The position numbers were made by a program, and so were the translations under genes. From an uncultured Clostridia bacterium (GTDB taxonomy: Bacteria > Bacillota > Clostridia > Christensenellales > UBA1242): a DNA stretch of 44,619 nt. Of this stretch, positions 25,754 to 35,187 are shown in pieces. The notes below the pieces were generated by a model. It saw only the letters and a list, made by a program, of their open reading frames with translations, ran no database searches and was not told the DNA's origin. Positions within the stretch are counted from its first letter, which is position 1; each line of letters starts with the position of its first letter. The stretch is from NCBI GenBank assembly GCA_934772445.1, contig CAKVMJ010000009.1, forward strand, positions 1-44,619, read 5' to 3'.

Positions 25754-26679
25754 TATTTTTCACTCTCCTTATTTTTACTTTCTAATATAAATATTTCTTC
25801 TAAAGATTTATGCTTTAAGCTTAAATCTGTAAATTCAACCTTACTTTCAATGATTGCTTTTAGTATTTCTTGTTTATTCTTCTTAGATTTATAAGCAATT
25901 TCTAAAGCGCTTGCTTTAGGTTCGAAATCTTTCGATAACTTTTTATCTTGCATTATCTGGCAAAGTTTTAATTTATCTTCCTTTGAACAAGTAACACATA
26001 TCTTATTTTCGCTATAATTTGCCATTACATCGGATAAATTTCCCTCTATAACAATATTTCCATCAACCAATAGCCCAACTCTATCACAAACTCTTTCAAT
26101 ATCATTTAGAATATGTGTACTTAAAATTATAGTTTTACCTTTTGCTTTCAAAGATTGAATAATATGTAAAACTTCTCTTCTTCCGATTGGGTCTAACGCA
26201 CTAGAAGGTTCGTCCATTAGAATAATTTGAGGTTCAAAAATCAATCCAGCAGCAATACCCATTTTTTGTCGCATACCTCTTGAAAAAGCCCTAATTCTCT
26301 TATTTCCAACTTCAAGCAATCCAACTTGAGCCAAAACTTCTTCACTTCTAGCTCTTATTTCTTCTTTTGTTTTATTGCTTGGAGAATATATAAACTCAAG
26401 ATATTCAAATGCTGTCATATAATCAAACAAAGCTGGAATATCTATTATATAACCTAATTTATGAGATAAATCATTAATTGTGTTGATTTTCTTACCATCA
26501 ATAAATATTCCACCCTCATCATAATCTAAAACCTGAGCAATTATATTAAATAATGTTGTTTTACCAGCACCATTTGCACCAATCAAGCCATAAACTTCGC
26601 CTTCTTGGATTTCTAAATTTATATTTTTTAGTATTACATTATTTCCGTATGACTTTTTAATATTTTCTACCTTTAACAT
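25753..26679 (-). CDS. ABC transporter ATP-binding protein
   Basis: A 308-aa ATPase subunit of an exporter. Seen: Walker A GANGAGKTT (34-42), Q-loop region after GYIIDIPALFDYMTAFEYL (the DrrA/BcrA-type export class), signature FSRGMRQKMGIAAGL, Walker B LMDEPSSALDP with D-loop, and switch histidine in STHIL. The extra ~80-residue C-terminal domain is common in BcrA-like ATPases. RBS AAGGAG precedes the ATG by about 6 bases. It is first in a two-gene operon with the permease, under a near-consensus promoter. The pair could take part in antimicrobial peptide resistance, but nothing local fixes the substrate. Confidence 0.9.
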   Translation of the reverse strand: MLKVENIKKSYGNNVILKNINLEIQEGEVYGLIGANGAGKTTLFNIIAQVLDYDEGGIFIDGKKINTINDLSHKLGYIIDIPALFDYMTAFEYLEFIYSPSNKTKEEIRARSEEVLAQVGLLEVGNKRIRAFSRGMRQKMGIAAGLIFEPQIILMDEPSSALDPIGRREVLHIIQSLKAKGKTIILSTHILNDIERVCDRVGLLVDGNIVIEGNLSDVMANYSENKICVTCSKEDKLKLCQIMQDKKLSKDFEPKASALEIAYKSKKNKQEILKAIIESKVEFTDLSLKHKSLEEIFILESKNKESEK

Positions 26680-26729
26680 TGCAACTCCTTAAAAATTTAA
26701 AATATCAAACAAATATTTCATAATAGTAT

Positions 26730-26758
26730 ATTATAATGTAATCACATATATTTCTCAA
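26730..26758 (-). promoter_or_regulatory. Promoter of the ABC exporter operon
   Basis: Minus strand: -35 TTGAGA (26758-26753), 17-base spacer, perfect -10 TATAAT (26735-26730). Confidence 0.75.
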
Positions 26759-26789
26759 ACAAAAATGCGTATATTAATAAAACATTAAA

Positions 26790-26822
26790 AAGAAAAAGAT
26801 ATAGGACAATTCCTATATCTTT
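26790..26822 (-). terminator. Terminator after clpX
   Basis: Perfect 12-bp stem (AAAGATATAGGA, 4-base loop, TCCTATATCTTT; 26795-26822) followed by TTCTTTTT on the minus strand, 3 bases after the clpX stop. Confidence 0.9.
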
Positions 26823-26825
26823 ATA

Positions 26826-28154
26826 TTATGAAACCATATTAACAGCTTTTTCTGGCTTCTTTTCTTTAATTTTAGTTTCCTCAGCTTTCTTAGACTCTAT
26901 CTCTTGCCTAATAATTATTGGTTCTTTTTTATTAAGAATACTATCAGCGCTTAAAGTTATCTTTTTAATAGTTTTATCACTTGGAGTTTTAAACATTAAA
27001 TCTAGCATACTTTGTTCCATAATGGTTCTAAGACCTCTAGCACCAGTTTTCAACTCTATAGCTTTTTTTGCTACCGCACTTATAGCATTATCATCAATTT
27101 CCAAATCAATACCATCTAACTTAAACATTGTTTTATATTGTTTTGTAATGGCATTTTTAGGTTCAACCATTATCTTTTTTAGAGCATTTTCATCAAGTTC
27201 GTTTAATCCAACAACAATTGGCAATCTACCAACAAACTCAGGAATAAGACCGAATTTAATTAAATCTTGAGGTTGAATTTGAGAAATTAAAGACTCTATA
27301 TCCTTATCTTCATCATTTTTAATATCTGCATTAAAACCTAAAGAATTTTTATTAACTCTTTTCTCTATAATATCGCTAAGTCCAACGAATGCACCACCAC
27401 AAATAAACAAAATATTTTTAGTATTTATTTGCAATAATTCTTGTTGTGGGTGTTTTCTACCACCTTGAGGAGGAACAGATGCAACAGTGCTTTCAATAAT
27501 CTTTAACAACGCTTGTTGCACACCTTCACCAGAAACATCTCTAGTAATGCTTCTATTTTCACTCTTACGGCTAATCTTATCTATTTCATCTATATAGATA
27601 ATACCTCTTTCAGCCTTTTTAATATCAAAATTTGCACTTTGAATTAATTTAAGCAAAATATTCTCAACATCTTCACCCACATATCCAGCTTCGGTTAGAG
27701 TGGTGGCATCGGCTTGAGCAAAAGGAACTTCCAATATCTTTGCCAATGTTCTTGCCATCATTGTTTTACCAGTACCAGTTGGCCCAATCAATAAAACATT
27801 GCTTTTATCCAAATCTAATTGTTCTTCACCGGATTTCGAATTTTGAATATCAATATTATAATTTATTCTTTTATAGTGATTATAAACTGCAACACTTAAA
27901 ACTCTTTTTGCCTCATCTTGACCGATAATATATTCATCAAGCCTTTTCTTAATTTCTTCAGGAGTTGGAAGGTTAATTTTTGGCAATTTTTCAGTTTTAA
28001 TACCCTCATTCAACATTTCTCTGCAAACTGCAACGCAATCTTCACAGATAAAGCACGAACCATCAGGGCTAGATATTAATTTTTTAGTTTCTTGCTGACT
28101 TCTTCCACAAAAAGAACAATACATATTAACGCCCATTTTATTATTATCTGACAT
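26826..28154 (-). CDS. clpX: ATP-dependent Clp protease ATP-binding subunit ClpX
   Basis: ClpX is the AAA+ unfoldase that feeds substrates to ClpP. The 442-aa protein has the N-terminal zinc-binding domain with C13, C16, C37 and C40, then Walker A GPTGTGKT (124-131), Walker B IIYIDEIDKI, sensor and arginine-finger regions, the pore loop GYVGED (with the neighbouring TEAGYVG), and the RKHPQQE stretch. The C-terminal tail is Lys/Glu-rich. AGGAG lies 5 bases before the ATG. It follows clpP by 8 bases in a tig-clpP-clpX operon, the order known from many bacteria. Confidence 0.98.
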   Translation of the reverse strand: MSDNNKMGVNMYCSFCGRSQQETKKLISSPDGSCFICEDCVAVCREMLNEGIKTEKLPKINLPTPEEIKKRLDEYIIGQDEAKRVLSVAVYNHYKRINYNIDIQNSKSGEEQLDLDKSNVLLIGPTGTGKTMMARTLAKILEVPFAQADATTLTEAGYVGEDVENILLKLIQSANFDIKKAERGIIYIDEIDKISRKSENRSITRDVSGEGVQQALLKIIESTVASVPPQGGRKHPQQELLQINTKNILFICGGAFVGLSDIIEKRVNKNSLGFNADIKNDEDKDIESLISQIQPQDLIKFGLIPEFVGRLPIVVGLNELDENALKKIMVEPKNAITKQYKTMFKLDGIDLEIDDNAISAVAKKAIELKTGARGLRTIMEQSMLDLMFKTPSDKTIKKITLSADSILNKKEPIIIRQEIESKKAEETKIKEKKPEKAVNMVS

Positions 28155-28162
28155 TCTATCTC

Positions 28163-28753
28163 CTATTTACTAACTTTATTTCTTTTTATAACTTTATCAA
28201 CAAGACCATATTTACAAGCCTCTTCAGCATTCATAAAATAATCTCTATCAACATCTTTCTCAATCTTTGAAAGTTCTTGACCAGTATTTTCACTTAAAAG
28301 TTTATTAAGTTTGTTTTTAGTTTTAATAATGTGATTTGCAGAAATTAAGATATCTGAAGCCTGACCTTGAGCACCACCTAATGGTTGGTGAATCATAACT
28401 TCACTATTAGTTAAACAAAATCTTTTTCCTTTTGTTCCACTTGAAAGCAAAAATGCAGCCATAGATGCAGCCATACCTATACAAATGGTTGAAACATCAC
28501 ATTTTATATATTGCATTGTATCATAAATAGCCATACCAGCAGTAACGCTTCCACCCGGACTATTTATATATAAACATATATCTTTCGATGGATTTTTTGA
28601 TTCCAAATAAATCAGTTGAGCAACAACAGTATTTGCTGTGGCATCTGTTATTTCATCAGTTATGAATATTATTCTATCTTCTAAAAGCCTAGAATATATA
28701 TCATAACTTCTTTCTCCGCTACCTGTTTGGTCAACTACATAAGGTACTAACAT
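28163..28753 (-). CDS. clpP: ATP-dependent Clp protease proteolytic subunit ClpP
   Basis: ClpP forms the two-ring, 14-subunit serine protease chamber. The 196-aa length is typical for a self-processing or short-start ClpP. Catalytic triad S97 (GMAASMAA), H122 (MIHQPLGG) and D171 (DVDRDYFM) are all present, as are INSPGGSVTAG and the C-terminal YGLVDKV. AAAGGAG lies before the ATG. It is 14 bases downstream of tig and directly before clpX. Confidence 0.98.
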   Translation of the reverse strand: MLVPYVVDQTGSGERSYDIYSRLLEDRIIFITDEITDATANTVVAQLIYLESKNPSKDICLYINSPGGSVTAGMAIYDTMQYIKCDVSTICIGMAASMAAFLLSSGTKGKRFCLTNSEVMIHQPLGGAQGQASDILISANHIIKTKNKLNKLLSENTGQELSKIEKDVDRDYFMNAEEACKYGLVDKVIKRNKVSK

Positions 28754-28767
28754 AAAAACTCCTTTAA

Positions 28768-30129
28768 TTATTTAGTTTCTGCTTTCTTTGTTGTTTTTTT
28801 AGCAGTTGTTTTCTTAGCTTCAGTTGCAGGTTTTTCTGCTTTTTCATCAGCTTTATTATTTTCAACTAAGAATTCTAGTAGTTTATTTACAAGAATATCA
28901 TTTTTGATATAATTTAATCTTTCTGCACTCATTGTTTTCTTGAAATCTTCTGCAGTTTTATTCATACGCTTTGATAATTCTTCAATCTTATCGTTGATAT
29001 CTTTTTCAGTTGCAACTAATTTTTCAAGTTTAACAATTTCTTGCATAGCAAGTTTTGCTTTGCAACCTTTTTCAGCTTCTGCTTTTCTTGCCTTTCTTAA
29101 TTCTTCAACAGTTGTATTTAAGTATTTGGCATAAGTTTCAAGATTTAAACCTTGATACATCAAATTATATTCCATATCTTTGAATTGTTCATCAAGTTCT
29201 CTTTCAATCATAACCTCAGGAAGGTCAACTTCCATATTATTTATAATTTCTTCGATTACTTTATTTTCTGCATCAATTTTTGCCTTATCTGCATTTTGTT
29301 TTTCAAGGTTTTTCTTTATATCTTTCTTATAATCTGCCAATGTTTCAAATTCACTAACATTTGCAACAAATTCATCGTTAATTTCTGGAAGTTGTTTTTC
29401 TTTAACAGCGTTAATTTTGCAAGCAAAAACAGCTTTCTTTCCAGCAAGTGATTTTTCTTGGTAATTTTCTGGGAATGTTACTTCAACATTCTTTTCATCT
29501 CCAGCTTTCAAACCGATTAATTGATCTTCAAAGTTATCAATAAAGCTATGGCTACCAATTGTTAGATCATAACCTTCTGCAGTACCGCCATCAAATTTAA
29601 CTCCATCAATACTTCCGCTAAAATCAAGGTTTACAATGCTTCCATCTTTAACTTCACCATTCTCAACTTCAACAAGTCTTGAATTTTGTTCTTGAATTCT
29701 CTTTAATTCATTTTCAACATCTTTTTCAGTAACTTTCTTAGTTTCAACTTTAATATTTAAACCTTTATATCTATTTAATTTAACTTCTGGTTTACAAACA
29801 ACTTGCGCAACCATAACAATACCTTTATCATCAAGGCTCTTAATATCTAAAGATGGATTATCAACTGGTTCGATAGATGTATCTTTATTTAGAATTTCTT
29901 CATAAGCATCAAAGAATGAATTATTAATAGCATCATCATAGAAAACGCCAGCACCATAAACTTTTTCAATTACTTTTCTTGGGGCTTTACCTTTTCTAAA
30001 TCCTTCAACAGTATATTTGCCTTTGTTTTTATTAAAACTATCTTCAACGGCTTTATCCCATTCTTCTTTTGAAAGAGTGATTTCAATTTCTAAATTTTTG
30101 TTTTCTAATTTTTTAGTTTTGTACTTCAT
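28768..30129 (-). CDS. tig: Trigger factor, ribosome-associated chaperone
   Basis: Trigger factor binds near the ribosomal exit tunnel and shields nascent chains. The 453-aa protein has the N-terminal ribosome-binding domain with the FRKGKAPRKVIEKVYG signature (about 43-58), an FKBP-type PPIase domain (about 160-245, NLDFSGSIDGVKFDGGTA), and a helical C-terminal chaperone arm. The last 30 residues are a Lys/Ala/Thr-rich tail (KKTTAKKTTKKAETK), which resembles disordered basic tails in other low-GC lineages. AGGAG lies before the ATG. It is first gene of the tig-clpP-clpX operon. Confidence 0.96.
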   Translation of the reverse strand: MKYKTKKLENKNLEIEITLSKEEWDKAVEDSFNKNKGKYTVEGFRKGKAPRKVIEKVYGAGVFYDDAINNSFFDAYEEILNKDTSIEPVDNPSLDIKSLDDKGIVMVAQVVCKPEVKLNRYKGLNIKVETKKVTEKDVENELKRIQEQNSRLVEVENGEVKDGSIVNLDFSGSIDGVKFDGGTAEGYDLTIGSHSFIDNFEDQLIGLKAGDEKNVEVTFPENYQEKSLAGKKAVFACKINAVKEKQLPEINDEFVANVSEFETLADYKKDIKKNLEKQNADKAKIDAENKVIEEIINNMEVDLPEVMIERELDEQFKDMEYNLMYQGLNLETYAKYLNTTVEELRKARKAEAEKGCKAKLAMQEIVKLEKLVATEKDINDKIEELSKRMNKTAEDFKKTMSAERLNYIKNDILVNKLLEFLVENNKADEKAEKPATEAKKTTAKKTTKKAETK

Positions 30130-30159
30130 AAATTTCTCCTAATACTCAATTTGCAAGAT

Positions 30160-30188
30160 ATTATATCATAGTTAAATTTTTAATGCAA
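30160..30188 (-). promoter_or_regulatory. Promoter of tig-clpP-clpX
   Basis: Minus strand: perfect -10 TATAAT (30165-30160) with TGA extension, 17-base spacer, weak -35 TTGCAT (30188-30183). No CIRCE or CtsR-type repeats are seen. Confidence 0.6.
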
Positions 30189-30211
30189 GGCAAAAAGTCA
30201 CAATTTTAGCG

Positions 30212-30247
30212 AAATAAAAAAGTTACTATTATATCTTTAGTAACTTT
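30212..30247 (-). terminator. Terminator overlapping the end of holA
   Basis: Perfect 10-bp stem AAAGTTACTA (30247-30238) with TAGTAACTTT (30228-30219), then T-rich on the minus strand. The stem reaches into the holA stop codon. Confidence 0.8.
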
Positions 30248-31220
30248 AACTTAATATTTTTAAAACAAGCATTTCAACTGCCAAATCTCCAGAAATCATA
30301 CTATTCTTTGTTTTATAATCCAAATCCGAACAAGTATCACAAACACTTTTTAATTTTCTTTTTGAAAAATATTTTAACTGTTGCTCAATCCTACCCACTG
30401 CATACTCTTTAATTCCAAGCATATTAGCTAGTTGTGCTCTTGAACTACCCTGATTTAATGAAATATGCATAAGTCTTCTAAAATGATTATATATAAGCGG
30501 TAAGATACCTTTAAGCCCATCTTTTCTTGATTTTAACTCTTCCAAGATTTCATAAACGCCTTTCGCATCTTTCTTTCCCAATTTCTCTGTTATTTCAAAG
30601 ATTTGAAACTCCAAATTCTTTATAGTTATAGATTCGATATCTTCACTACCAATTTCTTTTCTCTCTCCAACGAAATTACATAATTTTATAACTTCATTCA
30701 TAGCATTGGATAAATCGCCATTGGTATAGTTATACAAAACATCAAAAGCATCACCTTTAAAACTTTTACCTAATTTTGTAAGCTCGTTTTCAAGAAACCT
30801 CTTTGCTAATGATTTATCTAATCTACCACAATCAACAACTGTAAATTTACTCTTATTCTCAATTGCAAATTGACTTTCATTCTGACCAACTTTAACAACC
30901 AAAATACTTTGCTTATTACAATCATTTAAATATTCATCTAGTATTTTTAGGTTTGCAATTTTTGAAACCTTTGTTGATAAATCTAAAAACACAAGTTTAT
31001 ATTCGCTAAACGCTGGCAAAGTCTGCAAAGCTTTAACCACTTGATCGAAATCTAAATTCTCATTACTAAACTTAACTAGATTTAGTTCTTTAAACTCAAT
31101 ATTATATGCATCTAAAATTATTTTATATGCTCTATCTAATAGAAATTCATCATCACCAGTTAAAATAAAGTTATTAAATTTTGTTGATTTTAATGTCTTT
31201 TTTAATTCTTCAAATTTCAT
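30246..31220 (-). CDS. holA: DNA polymerase III delta subunit
   Basis: HolA is the clamp-loader subunit that opens the sliding clamp. The 324-aa protein shows the family pattern: NFILTGDDEFLLDRAYKII near the N-terminus (20-38; the Y/D-E-xLL motif), the DLSTKV and LVVKVGQ beta strands of a degenerate AAA+ fold without Walker A, a middle helical lid (LYNYTNGDLSNAMNEVIKL), and the C-terminal helical collar domain with PLIYNHFRRLMHISL. AAGGA stands before the ATG. It is 30 bases downstream of comEC, the usual Firmicutes order (comEC-holA). Confidence 0.93.
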   Translation of the reverse strand: MKFEELKKTLKSTKFNNFILTGDDEFLLDRAYKIILDAYNIEFKELNLVKFSNENLDFDQVVKALQTLPAFSEYKLVFLDLSTKVSKIANLKILDEYLNDCNKQSILVVKVGQNESQFAIENKSKFTVVDCGRLDKSLAKRFLENELTKLGKSFKGDAFDVLYNYTNGDLSNAMNEVIKLCNFVGERKEIGSEDIESITIKNLEFQIFEITEKLGKKDAKGVYEILEELKSRKDGLKGILPLIYNHFRRLMHISLNQGSSRAQLANMLGIKEYAVGRIEQQLKYFSKRKLKSVCDTCSDLDYKTKNSMISGDLAVEMLVLKILS

Positions 31221-31250
31221 AATATCCTTCTCATATAATATATTATCAAG

Positions 31251-33455
31251 TTATAAGTCAATTGTAAAGTTTTCCAAATAAAATAAATTATTAATATTTT
31301 GAGAAATTTTATCACTATTATTGCAAACGATATTTAACACATTAATATCAAAGTCTGCAAAGTTGATATTGTAATTTGGTGTAAACAAAATATCAATTTT
31401 ATCATCTAGCTCATTTGTTAAGTATGCAATATTATTTTCGTTTAATTTTTTGGTGAACACAATATTTTTATCTTCGTTAAATAATTCAATCGCAACACAT
31501 TCATCTAAAGGTGTGTTAATTTCTCTAAAATTAAATTCACCCACTTTCAAGTTGTTACCAGCAAACTCTAGCCTTGATTGTCTTTCCAAACTTTTTAAAG
31601 AACTTTCATATTGTTCATAATACGATGGTAAAATTATAGTTCCAATCTTATAATCATCTTGAAATTCTAAAAGCGAATTTAGTTGATTAAATTCAAAATT
31701 ATAGGCAAACAAATTATGTATTTGTTTAACTTTATTTTTTAACATAAAATCATTCATTCTATAATTCGACTTATTAAACCCAATGATATTCACTTCATTT
31801 TTATTGGTTATATAAATGCAAGCATTGTTTGATGAAAACGCTTTGAAAAGTAATTTATCATTTTGGGAATACAACGGCAAATTTGCAACGATAATAAAAG
31901 ATACAATCATAAGCATTATAGAAGAGCAAAGTATTTTCTTAAACATTTTATTAATCATAAGAAAATGAACAAAGAAAGAAACTACAATAACACTAAATAA
32001 AATTAAATATGAAACATTGAACAATACAACATAAGCATTAGGAATTGATGCAAAGAAATTTGCTACAACCTTTAAAATATGAAGTACAGTTTCTGGAACA
32101 ATTAAAATAAAAGATAAAAATTTAAAAATTACAACTATCAATATTGATGCAAATAACAATATATAACAGAATGAGAACAATGGTATTATGATAATATTTG
32201 CAACTACTGAAATTAAAGATATTTTATTAAACATATTTGCACATACTGGAAGTATTACAAAATTTGTACTAATTGAAATCGCTAACCCTGAAGCTAAGAA
32301 CTCTGGACACTTAATCTTTCTTAAGAGTTTGGTTACAAATGGTGAAAGTGAGATGATTGCACACACGCATAAAAATGATAATTGAAATCCAACATCAAAT
32401 AAAGATAATGGTTTAAATAATAGAATTATAACACCTGCCAAACTTAACGAATTAAGTCCATCATATCTAAATCCAAACTCATTACTAACCATCAACACAA
32501 TGCTCATAATTGATGCTCTAACAACGCTTGGAGTGAAATCACAAACATAAGCATAAGCAAATAAAAACAAACTTAAGATAATAAGTTTTATCCATTTCTT
32601 TGAATGAAAAATTTTATTCAAAAGAAAATATACTGCACAAACCAAAACCCCTATATGTAAACCAGAAACAGCTAGAATATGAGAAATTCCAGAAGCTGAA
32701 AATGCATCAGAGATTTCTTCGGTAACAAAAGATTTTTTACCAAACAACATTGCAAAACAAACGCCTGCGTTATCATCATTCATATTTTCATATAGTATAT
32801 TCTTGACAAAAAGTCTTATATTTGTGGCAAAACTATTAATATTTTTGCCAATAATTTTTATATCGCTTAAATTTTCAATTGTAATTATATATGCGTTATT
32901 ATTAAGGTATGATGATATATTTTCTAGATTTACATTCTTTTTTGACAGTTTGCATAGTACCTCTATTTCATCACCTTCATTAAAACTTTCACCACTGGAA
33001 ATATTTATATAACCACCACTCTCTAAGATAGTTACAGAACCATCTGTGTTTTTAATTTTTATACCTTTTAAAAGCAATGAATAATCATAAACTTTATCAA
33101 CTCTCGCCTCTATCACACAATCATAATTTTGATACTCTTCATATCTTATATATGGTTTTAAAGAGATATAAGAACCAAATATCCCAACCGATAAAGCAAC
33201 TATAAAAATAACTAAATATTTAAAATCTCTTTTTACAATTGCGAAAAACAAATTATCAATTTTTATAAAATAAAGAATAAACCAAACTAGAAAAATAAGA
33301 GCAATAAAAATCAGAAAGAAAAGAGCAAAATTGAATTGCTTATTCAAGTTATATTGCAAGTATTTTCCAGCACCAAAGATACCAAATATCAACCCTATAA
33401 AAACTAAAAAGATTGGTCTGGAATTAATTATTCTTTTGTTATTCTTTATTTCCAT
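31251..33455 (-). CDS. comEC: ComEC/Rec2-type DNA uptake channel protein
   Basis: A 734-aa polytopic membrane protein. It has N-terminal helices, an OB-like extracytoplasmic domain (about 100-200), the competence domain with SGISHILAVSGLHIGVLV and TPSVVRASIMSIVLM, a further helix bundle, and a C-terminal soluble domain (about 545-734). In homologues that last domain is a metallo-beta-lactamase fold nuclease; here no HxHxDH metal motif is visible, so it appears degenerate. In competent bacteria ComEC carries one DNA strand through the membrane; whether this organism is competent is unknown. The ribosome binding site is weak. It is in line with spoIVFB upstream and holA downstream. Confidence 0.88.
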   Translation of the reverse strand: MEIKNNKRIINSRPIFLVFIGLIFGIFGAGKYLQYNLNKQFNFALFFLIFIALIFLVWFILYFIKIDNLFFAIVKRDFKYLVIFIVALSVGIFGSYISLKPYIRYEEYQNYDCVIEARVDKVYDYSLLLKGIKIKNTDGSVTILESGGYINISSGESFNEGDEIEVLCKLSKKNVNLENISSYLNNNAYIITIENLSDIKIIGKNINSFATNIRLFVKNILYENMNDDNAGVCFAMLFGKKSFVTEEISDAFSASGISHILAVSGLHIGVLVCAVYFLLNKIFHSKKWIKLIILSLFLFAYAYVCDFTPSVVRASIMSIVLMVSNEFGFRYDGLNSLSLAGVIILLFKPLSLFDVGFQLSFLCVCAIISLSPFVTKLLRKIKCPEFLASGLAISISTNFVILPVCANMFNKISLISVVANIIIIPLFSFCYILLFASILIVVIFKFLSFILIVPETVLHILKVVANFFASIPNAYVVLFNVSYLILFSVIVVSFFVHFLMINKMFKKILCSSIMLMIVSFIIVANLPLYSQNDKLLFKAFSSNNACIYITNKNEVNIIGFNKSNYRMNDFMLKNKVKQIHNLFAYNFEFNQLNSLLEFQDDYKIGTIILPSYYEQYESSLKSLERQSRLEFAGNNLKVGEFNFREINTPLDECVAIELFNEDKNIVFTKKLNENNIAYLTNELDDKIDILFTPNYNINFADFDINVLNIVCNNSDKISQNINNLFYLENFTIDL

Positions 33456-33491
33456 AATTTCATTTTATCATAAGAAAAAAAATTATTAAAG

Positions 33492-34289
33492 CTAATACTT
33501 TAAGTTTAATAATTTTTTTACAAGTTCTTTTTCACTAATCTTTGAAACGATTTTTCCTTCTTCATTTAAAATATAAAATTGAGAATAATAACTTGAAGAG
33601 CAAAAACTGAGTAGCTTATTTTCGTTAGTTTCTTTTGTAAAAAAAGATTTAACTTCTATTAATTTTTTATTATCTTTTTCAATAAAACTTAATGCTTGAG
33701 AACTTACACTATTTGAATTGTAAGACATTAAAAGAAAGCAAATTATAAATAAATAATTTAGATTTATTTTATTAAATACAGATATTATTAATAGAACTGA
33801 AAAAGTAAGAATTGAAACAATTGTTAAGGTTTTCAAAATTATTTTTGCAATTTTTTTTGAATACTTTGTTTTTAAAGAAATATAAACAACCCTCCCAGCA
33901 TCAAGCGGATATAATGGCAAAAGATTAAATATAGCCATAGCAACATTTGCTTGAAATAATATGCAGGTATTATTATAAAGTGATGGAAATACCCACCAAA
34001 GTCCTACTAAAATTAACGCAAAAATGATATTAAAAATTGGCCCTGCCAAACTTATTAATATTTCATCTTTCTCTTTAAAGCTATTTTCGCTTTTAACCAT
34101 TGCACCATATAAATTTAGTTTGATTTCATTAAAATCATAACCAAGAATTTTTCCAACTACTATATGTGCAAATTCGTGTAATATTAAAACTATTGAATAC
34201 AGTACTATTTCTTTAAAGTAACCAAAATACAAACAAAAGAAAATGAATATAACATAAATCGGATTAAATTTTATTTTTAGTTTTTCCAT
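33492..34289 (-). CDS. spoIVFB: Site-2 (M50) intramembrane metalloprotease, SpoIVFB-like
   Basis: A 265-aa membrane protease. Visible: zinc-binding HEFAH (H38, E39, H42) in a transmembrane helix, about six membrane segments, and the second metal motif NLLPLYPLDAGR with D130 (usual family form LDGGR, here LDAGR). The C-terminal 70 residues look like a degenerate CBS domain, as in SpoIVFB. In Bacillus, SpoIVFB cleaves pro-sigma-K during sporulation while held by SpoIVFA. The start overlaps the upstream spoIVFA-like gene by 13 bases, so the pair is co-translated. The gene neighbourhood (minD, minE, spoIVFA, spoIVFB) is known from Clostridia and Bacilli. Confidence 0.88.
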   Translation of the reverse strand: MEKLKIKFNPIYVIFIFFCLYFGYFKEIVLYSIVLILHEFAHIVVGKILGYDFNEIKLNLYGAMVKSENSFKEKDEILISLAGPIFNIIFALILVGLWWVFPSLYNNTCILFQANVAMAIFNLLPLYPLDAGRVVYISLKTKYSKKIAKIILKTLTIVSILTFSVLLIISVFNKINLNYLFIICFLLMSYNSNSVSSQALSFIEKDNKKLIEVKSFFTKETNENKLLSFCSSSYYSQFYILNEEGKIVSKISEKELVKKLLNLKY

Positions 34290-34888
34290 ACGATTTTATT
34301 ATTTAAAACCTCTAAATCTTGCCTAACTCCATCTATTAATAATTCAAATTCAACCTCAACGCCATTTTTCAATGTTCCTATTTTTTGATCGTTTAAAACA
34401 TAATTGAGATTATTTACGCCTAAAATATTTATATTTTTAATAACACTAACACAAGATTTACTATGTAGTATCTTTATATTTTTAGAGCCATCATTATTTA
34501 TGGTTATTTCAGTTATAACTCCAGATTCTGGAGCAGATAATGTTAAATTATCTTGAACTAAAAACTTTAATCCGTTTTCAGTTTTATTTATAGTATTTGT
34601 TACAACAGGTAGATTAAGTGCCGTACAATCTTTTAGCAAATATGCATCAGCATTTGTAAAAATAATTCCATCATAACTATCATAAGGCGAATAGATAGGA
34701 TTTCCTAATTTGGCTATAGTTTCCAAATATTTATTAGTTCTATCAAAGCCAATAAAACCTACAACCACAGCGGGAACTATAAAAGCCAAGATTAACAATG
34801 TTAACAATCTATATTTTCTATGCTTAACATTCTTATAAACAATTTCTTTCTTCTTTAAAGATATAATTTCACAAGTACTATATTCCAT
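34277..34888 (-). CDS. spoIVFA: SpoIVFA-like anchored LytM-fold protein
   Basis: A 203-aa protein with a basic cytoplasmic N-terminus, one transmembrane helix (about 27-48, LLTLLILAFIVPAVVVGFIG), and an outer C-terminal domain with a degenerate M23/LytM pattern (SGVITEITINNDGSKNIKILHS, then IGTLKNGVEVEFEL). No HxH metal residues remain, as expected for SpoIVFA, which acts as a regulator and anchor of SpoIVFB, not as a peptidase. The call depends strongly on the overlapping downstream SpoIVFB-like gene. GGAG lies 6 bases before the ATG. Sequence similarity within this family is weak, so confidence is moderate. Confidence 0.7.
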   Translation of the reverse strand: MEYSTCEIISLKKKEIVYKNVKHRKYRLLTLLILAFIVPAVVVGFIGFDRTNKYLETIAKLGNPIYSPYDSYDGIIFTNADAYLLKDCTALNLPVVTNTINKTENGLKFLVQDNLTLSAPESGVITEITINNDGSKNIKILHSKSCVSVIKNINILGVNNLNYVLNDQKIGTLKNGVEVEFELLIDGVRQDLEVLNNKIVWKN

Positions 34889-34938
34889 AATTTTCTCCTT
34901 GTTTAATTATATTCTTATATACGCTATTTTTATTACTG

Positions 34939-35187
34939 CTAGTCCAACATAATTGCACAAAGATTTTTTAATCTATCAACTTTTGCAAGTATTTCTAAGT
35001 TATAACTACCAGTTTCATCTAAAGCAAAATTCAAATCAAGCGAATCTGCTGAAATATCTAAATAATTCTTTAAAACATTAATAATTTCACTCTTTAATAT
35101 GCCGATAAGTTTTAATTGTTCGCCTTTATCTTTTAGTAACACGCTCTTTAATCTAGATTCACAAACCAGTTGTAATTCGTTTTTCAT
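34939..35187 (-). CDS. minE: Cell division topological specificity factor MinE
   Basis: An 82-aa protein following minD with no gap (TAA then ATG). The central stretch SRLKSVLLKDKG...LKSEIINVLKNYLDIS matches the MinE signature (RLKxVLxxDR, then LKxELLxVIxKYVxI), and the C-terminal beta region (LDLNFALDETGSYNLEILAKV) matches the dimerisation domain. MinE moves MinD off the membrane and makes the Min pattern dynamic. The N-terminus is about 8 residues shorter than the E. coli form, so the membrane-targeting helix may be reduced. No MinC gene is in the window. Confidence 0.85.
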   Translation of the reverse strand: MKNELQLVCESRLKSVLLKDKGEQLKLIGILKSEIINVLKNYLDISADSLDLNFALDETGSYNLEILAKVDRLKNLCAIMLD

